Source of the DNA: Plenodomus lindquistii
Taxonomy: Eukaryota; Ascomycota; Dothideomycetes; Pleosporales; Leptosphaeriaceae
Direction: 5' to 3'
Assembly: GCA_025504975.1 (NCBI GenBank)
Contig: JANUWI010000001.1
Location: 434,001 to 498,000, forward strand
DNA length: 64,000 nt
Shown here: positions 12,800-21,469 of the stretch, in pieces
Numbering within the stretch: position 1 is the first letter of the stretch
Layout: every line of letters starts with the position of its first letter
Position numbers and translations under genes: made by a program
Notes under the pieces: model-generated
What the model was told of the DNA's origin: nothing
Databases searched by the model: none
Seen by the model: only the letters and a program-made list of their open reading frames with translations

Positions 12800-13052
12800 T
12801 GCAGGGTGGGATGATAGACGTGATTTTTGTGGTGGCGATGTGTATCGTAACTAGCTGGAAATTTTGGAGATGGTCGTAATGCAGACACCGTCGCCATGGC
12901 TTGCAAGAGCTCTTCAGGTTGTTCCTTGTTGGGTTGTGAAATTTCACGCCTTCGATTTCGTCACCGAAGTTTGGGTGGAGCTCCTTGAGACTGAAGGTCT
13001 TGAAATTCGGTCCTCCACCGTTGGTGCCTCGCCTCGCATCAACGTAGTCCAT
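12800..13052 (-). pseudogene. decayed fragment of a TauD/TfdA-like dioxygenase
   Basis: Reading the minus strand from 13052 gives FKTFSLKELHPNFGDEIEGV, which resembles the N-terminal start of fungal alpha-ketoglutarate-dependent TauD/TfdA oxygenases (typically K-ELHPTFGAEV-GVDF). The expected continuation, with Glu-rich EEL residues, is found only after changing frame near 12950 and again near 12880. No iron-binding HxD...H region follows within the next kilobases. I therefore read it as a truncated, frameshifted relic. It is short and the family call rests on one block, so confidence is limited. It lies in the gene-poor 12-16 kb stretch. Confidence 0.4.
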
Positions 13053-14929
13053 TTTGATGTTGCGGCTTTCAACAAGTCTTTGAAGAGAGTTTGTTCAGAG
13101 GGCGCTGAGTTGCCATCTAAGTGATACATTGTGAAGATTTGACGGGTAATGATTGGGGAGGATTTATCGAAGGCAACGAGGCGGAGTGAGTGTGTGGAAA
13201 AGGCGTTTGCATATGCGCCCCGCGATCGGTACATGTCTAGGGTAAATACGGACACCACCTTACCCCGGGTTTCCCCACGGTTGATCGGAAGAGTGTTACG
13301 TGTACCGTGAGGCCCGCGCAGGGCTGTTCCCCGCAATTCGGAAGGCGGCGGTGAGCTGCAAGGTCTAAGCTAACCCTCCATACCCAACAACCACAGACTC
13401 TCGCACAGCGATTCGCTGCCTTGTGAAAAGTCAGTCTGGTGCAGTCTTCTCAAAAAGGTATCGTGACTCGTGAAGACTCAGTAGTGTTGGAAATGACTTG
13501 GGATATGATGGTAGATTGTCGTTGGTCGTACAGGATGAATGATGACCTCAACCACCAGGATCCTAAAGCAAGCTAAGCCTCACGAGGACACTGTACCAAG
13601 ACAATGCTTTCGAGTCCATTTGCAAGCCCAGCTCAATGTATTGGACCGAAGAGAAGTCTCATGCGCGATCCGTCGATGCTACAGTCGACTCGAGCTGAGG
13701 CTGCAGCGACATTTGGGCTTTTTGCCGCCACAGCGTTGTAACGGTCACTCGTATCACCTCCATTTCGCGATGATGATTCAGCCGTATCCAGATTGGGCAT
13801 TCGTACAACTCTTGATGGCTTCCTTAATCTGCTTCCACATTTGGATGTCGCGCTAGCCTGAGGGTTGTGAGGGTTGAGTAATTCAAAGGCAAAGTCGTGG
13901 GGATGCTGCCAGAAGTATGTCGGATAGTTCATGCGCCAAGTTGTCGAGGCTCAGCTGTTGTTTAGTTGCGTGACAGATCCAGAACGCAGTGCTGTTCACA
14001 GTGTTGTGTGGACGACGAAGTCATTTTCTCTCCAAACAACGCGTGGCTGACGTAATAAAGGCTGGTGAGGCTGGCTAACACCTACAGCTTCTCGGCTCTG
14101 ACACCGCCCATTCACCGTCCGCCATCGCGTCCGCACCCATGACCCAACCATCTCATCTTCGCTCACACCTTCCAATGCTTGGGTCCCAATATGTGGCTTG
14201 CTGCCCGCACACGTCCCAGGATCTCGATCCAGATCTAGCAGGAAGGCTGTTTCGGTTTCTACCCAGTGATCTCCACAAGATCTTGTCAGCTACATCTAGG
14301 AACCGATTAACGTCCCCCATTCCTAGGTATCGATAGTTTCTTTGAGCTTGGAAGCTTCGCAATCAATAGTCACGCCAATGCTGTGAGGTGCCAGACCTCA
14401 GCATCCCCTTGCAGGTATACACAACATTGACGCGGTCTATGGTTATGACCAAGAGAATTGTGGCTGCCTTATCGCTCTCACCGGACCGGAAATATATGAC
14501 AAGCTTACATCTAGCTACACGCGAAAAAGCTTGACTTTGATGGCGTGTGCGCCTCACGCAGGCGCACAGTCTCGCGACGCCAGATTCAGCAAAAGCCTGG
14601 TCGTCGGGTTGCCAGACCACCCCGTCAGACGTCAGGTCGGTACCCGTGTGCATATGTCGCTCAGATCTAGCCCTCCGAAAAGTTCCAAGCCAATCTTGGA
14701 GCATTGGCGCGCGACTCTGTACCACGTTGGCGTCACCAGACTCAGTCAAACGTGCGCCTCGCCCTTGGAGATACCTGTGTATCTCGGTTGACCGAGCTCG
14801 ATTTGTAAGTCTCAGATGGCAAAGTTGAGCACTAATTGTGACATGTTTGGACTGGTACATATTAAACTTCTTGGGTCATACTGATTGGGATACGCCGCAC
14901 ACAAACATGTTGGCTCCCGTAGCGCCCGC
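13053..14929. other. gene-poor accessory region
   Basis: About 1.9 kb with several open frames of 65-165 codons on both strands, none with a recognisable domain, signal peptide or consistent codon use. The largest is 165 codons on the minus strand, ending at 14363. The region could hold relics of mobile or lineage-specific genes, but I cannot name any. Confidence 0.4.
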
Positions 14930-15480
14930 TAGAGTGAAAACAGTGTTGCAAGCGTGTTAGAATAAAACACATGTTAGGCCTATAATGAGAAAGCTAACAT
15001 ATATTAGGTATGTGTTTAAATTGTTTACATGTCTACTTTTAACATTATAATTATATAGAAATGTTAATGAATATAGTTAGAGGTGGCTAGAGGTAGCTTA
15101 GAGAGAGGTTTTAGCAGAGCTCGGGTAGGCTGCTATAGAGTGATTGTTCTACTAAATAGACTCCAACCAACGTGAGAAAGTGCAGCGTGCTAACAAATAT
15201 ATATAGGCCCTTCACCGCGTGAATTTACCTGTCATAGTGGGGGACAGGGGGTAGAGGGGGTAGGGGGTGTGAGGCAGATCCTTGAGGCTTTTTTTTATCT
15301 AGTCTTGTCGCAGCCCTAACATAGAATAAAAATAGTCTAGACACGTGTTAAGCACATAATCATCCGTAGAGACTACGGGGCAAGGGGCACAAGGTGGTGG
15401 TTATGCATCAATTCGTAGTAGTCTAAGGTTTGAGCTATAGAGTAGTACCGGGCTTATGTAGTCACGCCAAGCCTCCCACC
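14930..15480. repeat. AT-rich, RIP-like decayed block
   Basis: Base composition changes abruptly: many TA dinucleotides, runs such as ttataattatatagaaatg, few CG dinucleotides and stops in all frames. This contrasts with the GC-rich flanks. The pattern fits repeat-induced point mutation of an old transposable element, as is common in Dothideomycetes. No transposase frame or clean terminal repeats can be read, so the element type is unknown. A G-rich stretch (15238-15273) interrupts it. Confidence 0.4.
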
Positions 15481-15960
15481 CTTGGCGCGCAAGCAAACAC
15501 GATTAGACAGTAGCAGATGTTGCTAAAGCTCTGATCTTCCTCGCCAGATTTGGTAGTGTATGGCGTTTTTGGTGTGAGGGAAAATAGCGCACCAGCGTGC
15601 GTGGCTAACACGTTACTACTTGATTTCAACCTCCCCTATACGCGCGGCATTGTCAAGGGCTGAGAAAAGCTTTTCGAAGGGTTACCTCGTGTGAGATGGG
15701 ACAACATACAAGAAGTGGCCTTCTGCCTCATACAACCAATGTTTGTTCACTTTGTTTTATAGAGCTCTCTTTCACAGCAAACCTTGGGTCCAGATCGGGA
15801 AGCGCCTCAACAACACTAAACAAACGAATCTAATTCTCCGAATCACTTGGCCTACCTGCACGTTCACTCGACTGACGTACATTCACTTCCCGTTTGTAGG
15901 CTCAGCCCTACGGAGCCTCCGTGCAGCTAGCGGTGTTCAGCTTTCACTGCCCTCGCTAGT
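15481..15960. other. 5' flank of the POT transporter gene
   Basis: About 480 bp between the AT-rich block and the transporter start. No supportable frame is present; it probably holds the promoter and 5' UTR. Confidence 0.4.
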
Positions 15961-17975
15961 ATGGCTCCCTCCACCTATTTCCCAAACGAAATAGAGCCAC
16001 AACTCACAACATCAACCAATGTGTATGCCCGCCCATCTTGCTCACAATAGACGCATGAACTAATATTTAAGGCAGGCATCCTTTGAGCTCCGCTTCGAGT
16101 TCTTCGAGTATGACTATGACAGACGATTACAGCCACCTGCGACGCGTCAGAGATCATATTCCGTTGCGACTCTGGATAGTAGCCTTGATCGGGTTCTGGG
16201 AACGAGCCGCATTTTGGGGACTCACTGCTCCATGGCGTAAGCAACTCCCCCTTTGGTCCGCTTCCTCGGAAAGACAATACTGATTTGGTGTTGCACAAAT
16301 AGAGAACTACATGGAGCATCCGCCACACTTTGACGAGAGCCAGACGCCTGGCGCGCTCGGTCTTGGTCAAACCAAAGCAACACGGATTTACTGCGCCTTC
16401 TACATCTTCTACTACTGTGCCCCGATGTTCGTTGCACCATTAGCGGATAGCCGCCTTGGACAGTATCCGACGCTCGTTATCAGCGTGGTATTATACTCTC
16501 TCGGTTGCACCGCCCTCACTGTCAGCTCCCTCACATCTAGCATTGACAAAGGCTGGGGTCTACCTGGACTGATCCTTGCCATGGGCCTCATCGGCTTGGG
16601 TGGCGGAGGGTTCAAGGCCATCATGGTTCCTTTCATTGCCGACCAGTACGAAAAGAGAGACCCTGAGGTCAAAGAGCTGAAGACAGGCGAGAAGGTCGTG
16701 ACTGACTATGACCTCACTCTGCAGTACATCTACAACCTCTACTTCTGGGTCGGCAATGTTGGCTCGCTGTCATGGTTCGCGACAGTCTACATCGAGAAGC
16801 GCTACGGTTTCGCAGAAGCATACGGCTTGTGCTTGGCCCTCATGGCCATCGCAATGACCATGCTCATCTGTGGAAAGAACTGGTATGTCAAGGTGCCACA
16901 CAAAGTCAATGTGCTGCCACAGGCCGCCAAAATCGTCACATGTGCTGTACGACACGGATTCAGAATAAGGCGCGCCGATCCGGGGTACCAGCTCGAGCAC
17001 CACGGCAAGACAGTCCCATGGACTAGCACATTGGTCGACGAACTTACACGAGGGCTACGGGCTTGCCGCGTGCTCGTCGCCTTCGTCATGTTTTGGCTCT
17101 GTTTCGACCAAATGCAGAACAATTTGATCTCCCAAGCTGGACAGATGAAGACCGGCAGTACACCTAACGATATGGTACCAGCCATGAACCAGGTCGGATG
17201 CATCGTGTTCGGGCCAATCATCCAGGAACTTCTCTATCCCTTCCTTCACAAGCGACGCATCTACATCAAGCCCATCACCCGCATCGCGATCGGCTTCATT
17301 TTCGTTGCGCTGGGTATGTTGTACGCGACGTGTATACAGCACGCCATCTACACCTCGCCGCCCTGCTACGATCAGCCCCGGGAGTGCGAACTGATCAAAA
17401 CGATGGCACTATCTGATCTCAAGAACAGTAGACCCAACGTCTGGTTACAGGCCCCGCTGTACTTCCTCATTGCAATTGGAGAGATCTTCGCCTACACGAC
17501 TGTGTTGGAGTTTGCGTACGACCACTCACCCCAGGATATGAAGGCGATTGTTCAGGCAATAAGTCTGCTGGTAGCGGGTATTGGCTCGGCTGCGGCGATG
17601 GCACTGGCTGAGGTTGCGCGTGACCCGTGGCTGACCTACTTGTTTGCTGCGCTGACGGGTGGCATGGCTATCACAACTATGCTCTTCTGGCTTCTCTTCC
17701 GCAACTTTGATCAAGGCGGGTCTGCGGGGACTACTCATGGCAAAGCCGCGAGTCGGGCTTCATTCGATCTTGAGCAGGGTGTTACCGACGTAAACACAAC
17801 GGGTGCAACGGTTGCGAAGCCTCGACCCGTCTCGCTGGGAAGTGAGTTGATGACCGCCGCCAGCTCATCCGAAGCCACGCTGTTCCAACCAAGCATCGTA
17901 GCACTTCCGGTGCAACTAAAGCCAGACGAAAAGAATGGGGAGATTAGCGTTGTCGAGGTAACGAGGGGCACTTGA
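15961..17975 (+). CDS. POT/PTR2-family proton-coupled peptide transporter
   Basis: Predicted 631-residue plasma-membrane transporter of the POT (PTR2) family, which imports di- and tripeptides with protons. I propose exons 15961-16022, 16076-16236 and 16303-17975 with introns of 53 and 66 nt; all joins keep frame. The last join gives GLTAPWQNYMEHPPH, the expected end of helix 1. The first exon is less certain; a start at 16110 (MTMTDDY) would also give a full transporter. Family features include the GLIGLGGGGFKAIMVPFIAD block, TLQYIYNLYFWVGNVGSL, FWLCFDQMQNN, and the late helices with YFLIAIGEIFAYTTVLEFAY (PTR2 signature 2 region). About 12 hydrophobic segments are seen, with a cytosolic tail of some 90 residues. 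The helix-1 motif is degenerate: GFWERAAFWG instead of ExxERFxYYG, so the first Glu is Gly. Confidence 0.85.
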
Positions 17976-18377
17976 TGGTGGAGGTGCTCCCTTCGCAAGA
18001 GTGTATGGAGAAACAAACTCAGCGTCATCTTCATTAGAACCTTGCCTGCATTGTTATAGAGCAGGCATTTAGGCTTCATTGCCGTTTGTTTATAGGTAGC
18101 GTTGGCGTCCACATACATACCCGATAGAATAGGTTTAGAACAGGTTTAGAATAGGCTTAGAACAGGTTAGAACAGGTTAGAAATGGAATAAAAGAAAGGT
18201 TAAAAAGAGTTGGTCAGGTTGAATGACCCAAAAATCTTAGTTGGTATGGCCATCTTTCTCTTAGTCAGGTAAGCTAGTGATTGATAGAGCTTGGCAAAAC
18301 ATTGGTCAGGTTAACTGCGGCCACCAAAAAAAATTGTCACTACCAGATCACAGCACGACCTCTTCGCAACTCCCTCG
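17976..18377. other. intergenic region before the tRNA
   Basis: About 400 bp between the transporter stop and the Pol III terminator of the tRNA gene. It contains the AGAAYAGGTTT tandem repeat and otherwise no frame or site I can support. Confidence 0.4.
18126..18180. repeat. degenerate AGAAYAGGTTT tandem repeat
   Basis: Five direct copies of a 10-11 bp unit (agaataggttt / agaacaggttt / agaataggctt / agaacaggtt twice) lie 150 bp downstream of the POT transporter. The role is unknown. Confidence 0.75.
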
Positions 18378-18387
18378 AAAAAAAAAA
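18378..18387 (-). terminator. Pol III T-run terminator of the tRNA
   Basis: A run of ten A on the plus strand, i.e. ten T on the transcribed strand, starts four bases past the tRNA 3' end. That is the usual RNA polymerase III stop. Confidence 0.8.
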
Positions 18388-18391
18388 TGAT

Positions 18392-18476
18392 TGCCCTCAG
18401 CCAGAATCGAACTAGCGATCTTATCATAGCATTCAAGGTGTACTAGTGATACGCTTTACCACTAAGCCATGAGGGC
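18392..18476 (-). tRNA. tRNA-Thr (anticodon AGT) with a 13-nt intron
   Basis: The minus strand folds as a cloverleaf. A 7-bp acceptor stem GCCCTCA/TGAGGGC with discriminator A is present, along with T8, a D arm GCT...AGC with GG in the loop, and an anticodon stem TATCA/TGATA. The T arm is GCTAG-TTCGATT-CTGGC (one G.T pair). The loop between the anticodon stem strands is 20 nt. Removing 13 nt after position 37 (plus-strand 18428-18440) leaves a normal loop CTAGTAA with anticodon AGT, read as IGU for Thr after A34 editing. Mature length is 72 nt before CCA addition. The internal B box is AGTTCGATTCT. Confidence 0.88.
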
Positions 18477-19379
18477 GGAGCCCGGATAAAGCCCGAGATG
18501 GCTGAAACGGTGGTGTTTCTTGATTGGATGAACATTCGAGAAAATATAGAATATATAACTTCTAGTATACATCCAGCACAGATGGAATTGGAATGTTGCC
18601 AGGCGAAATCCATGGGTGGCCGAGCGGTCAGATGTTGAGATTTCTTTTTGAGTGTGGTCTAGATTGGCGGTGAGGGAGGGGCTGTGGGGCTAGGACATGA
18701 ATCGTTGCGGGGCTAATCAAAGTACTATGTACTCCCAATGTCGACCTTGGGTTTTGTTTTGTGGATTTGTATTACTGTATGCTGGCTCTTTGGTTCTCTG
18801 CTGCTGTTGATGGTTGGTTTGGCGTATGGCGAGGAGATGAGGTCTATGAGTTTGGTTATTAGAAATTTTCATTGATCTTACAGCTCGGCTGACAGCGTGA
18901 CGCTGGAGCTTATACAGCAGCGAGGAGATACCAAAAGCGTAAAGATATGGTAATAGATTGTTTGCACTACTCCTAGATGATACACGAAGTATCTAAGGGT
19001 TCTTGGTAGATTTCTTGATGTGTTGTGCTGGGTGTCGTAGTCGCGAATTTCGTCGTCGTCTTCGTCGTCAGGAGGGTGACGGGCGCTGGGAGAAACAAGA
19101 AAAGTGGCTTCGTCATCTGTAAATTCGTATCTGAGCACCGGTTCTTATACCTCTAGGTCTTCCCGACCTCTGTTTCTTTTCTTGTACTTCAACATTGGCC
19201 ATGACTCTATATCTGCAGACATTGTGCAGCGTCCTCAGAAGAGTTGGTAGTATGCTATGCGATTAGATCCATTGACTATCTCGCAGGAAGATGCTCCCGT
19301 TGCTAGAGATGTCGAAACGGTGCTCCCGTATCACTAGAGATTTTTTAAATATGGATCGTTTGGCGTGTTTAATTTTGAC
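18477..19379. other. gene-poor region with a tRNA-like scrap
   Basis: About 900 bp between the tRNA and the 3' end of the astacin gene. At 18615-18629 the sequence ggtggccgagcggtc matches the 5' D-arm part of fungal tRNA-Ser/Leu genes, but no matching acceptor or T arm follows. No protein-coding frame is convincing. Confidence 0.45.
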
Positions 19380-20529
19380 CTAATAGTTGTGAGTGGAACT
19401 GCCTTCATAAGTCTTGTTCATACATACTGTATTCGACGAGGAATCTTGGCCAGGGACAGGTTCAATCCAGGGATAGTACTTCCTCACGAACGCAACATCT
19501 CCAGTGGAGGGCGCTGCATTAATGTTGATCGGACGGGTCCCAACAACTTCGCCATCGACCCTATCAATAGCAACCATGGGACATTCGTCCAAGTTGTTCT
19601 GACAATCGCCCGCAACGAACGTGTTCGATGGATACAGCATGATTGACCCGTAATCAAAGGAGCCCTCATCCATGATGAAATCGATTCTCGGTACCTCGTC
19701 GTTCTTGATGTACTCGGCCGCATCGAATCGGTATTTCTTTGCAGTTGCCTTGTCTTTGCACAGCTTCTCCTTTGCCACATGGGGACTTTCACCGTCTAGT
19801 ATCGCCGAGGTGAGGGCGTGAGTGAAGCATCGAATCTTCTCGCAGCGGACCTCGACGAATTGATAGCGGTCGCCGCGACATTGCTCATGGACCATACCGA
19901 GGACATGGCCCAGCTAACGTATTGTCAATAGGGTTACAGCTGGTGTGGCCATACCGATAACTCACTTCATGCGCCACTCGGTGGGGCTCAATCTCCCCTG
20001 GCAGAACCATGAAATTTCGCCCAGTCAGATTGTCCCATTCTTCAGGCACGTAATCAACGGTCGCAAAGGGGCCTTTGCCTTCCTCGTAGCGTACTTCCAA
20101 GACATCACCGTCGATTGTCGGATCCCATCTGCCATGTTCATCATAGCAGTACTTCGGCATAAACAGATTCGTTTCTTTGATGAACCTTTGCATCTGTTTC
20201 CAGCGGATGGAGTGTTCACTCTTGGCACCATCATATCCTAAAGCGTCTGACCAGATACCGATAGCCTTTTGCAATAAGCATCGGAGTTTTAACGCGCTCA
20301 TCACGTTCGCGTAACAGTATCTGACGATATGGAAGTCGCCGACCCGTGGCCAAGGGAGCTTGAGATCGCCGTTCTTGAGTTGATTCGCGTTGCCCAGTTG
20401 TGGAGTAAGGCTGGCTATGTTGCCGAAAGTGACATTCGAGCCTGTATCGCAATAGGTGTCGCCAGAGACGCCATAAAGAAACAAACCGAGAGAGAGCAAC
20501 CCGAACAGAGACATGAACGAGAGACGCAT
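19380..20529 (-). CDS. secreted astacin-like (M12A) zinc metalloprotease
   Basis: Predicted 365-residue secreted endopeptidase. Exons 20529-19966 and 19913-19380 join through a 52-nt GT-AG intron that splits the zinc motif. After splicing it reads HELGHVLGMVHEQ, i.e. HExxHxxGxxH with the EQ that follows in astacins; the zinc ligands are about His187, His191 and His197 with catalytic Glu188. A Met-turn follows in YGSIMLYPSN. Residues 1-23 (MRLSFMSLFGLLSLGLFLYG) form a clear signal peptide. Pairs of cysteines (CYANV, CLLQK, CYDEH, CEKIRC) suggest disulphides. N-glycosylation sites (NVT, NLT, NKT) support passage through the ER. No membrane anchor is seen after the signal. Astacins are uncommon in fungi and the protein could act on host or substrate protein; that role is inference. 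Confidence 0.85.
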
Positions 20530-21469
20530 ACTGATAACGGGGTTATAGCCGCGAATTTTTTTATGTGAAGCCGGGCTGGCTGAATCGTCTTGGGCGAGGT
20601 AAACGTCTAAGAACAGGAAGTTGGTTTATTGGGCATATAGATGTGTGTGTGCAATGGTGTAAAGAAGATATACTGCAATGTATATTCGAAGAAAATTCTA
20701 CTAGAAACGCGGTCAGTCAAATGCAGTCGAGCAGAGATGGAATGGCTAATACTTATACCCAACTCAGCTTGTCTTCTCTACTGAATAACCCCTGATGGCT
20801 TGGAATCTGCAAGGCCGCGCGAGAGCATGGGGATAATATTTGCTGCTAGCGATAGGAGCAGGTTGACTCCTAATATAGCTACGCCGTGTTTGGTATTTGG
20901 TGTTTGTGGGTACATCATTCAAGACGGCCATCCTCGTGGTGTGAGTGATGTAAACAATGTTCATGCGCGTGAAGTGAACAATGTTTATGTGAGCGATATT
21001 CACGCCGTCGACCAACAGACCTCAAAACTAAACAAGGAAGTACAAAGATAACAAAAGGAAGTTCTTGCAAGGGCATGTGTCTATCCGATGAAGTCGTGTT
21101 GCGGAGTCATAAGCCGCCGGGGGAAAATATGACGGTGAACACAAGGCAAAGAGTGAACGTGAAAGTGCCACAACTCGCTTATGCAAGGTGTCTCACAACC
21201 TGACTGACATACCGAATACTAATGCATTACAATTTGCTACTTCATGTCTGTACCGCTTCTTATGCACTCATTGTTCTGCGGTGAATCTACGTAGTTTCCA
21301 CGCATTTACATGCCTCATCCGTTTAACGCCAAACAAATGCAACGCAATGTAACCCCGTGGATATCTGCTACTGAAAAAAAAAGAGTGATGCCGTCTAACA
21401 AGAGAGAAGGTGCAAAGTGAAAACTTGAGAGTGAATGCCGTACTCGTAAAGCTGTTCCAAATGCCATAA
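20530..21469. other. gene-free region between astacin and CLC genes
   Basis: About 940 bp holding the astacin promoter and the 3' flank of the CLC gene. Small open frames on both strands lack domains. Nothing else supportable is seen. Confidence 0.45.

Noticed and set aside
14363..14860. 165-codon minus-strand open frame in the gene-poor stretch
   Set aside because: No domain, signal peptide or family resemblance, and overlapping frames of similar quality lie on the other strand.
14900..15620. Possible terminal inverted repeats bounding a DNA transposon around the AT-rich block
   Set aside because: tgttggctcccg near 14909 and the reverse complement of the sequence near 15605 share only scattered bases; no target-site duplication or transposase could be read.
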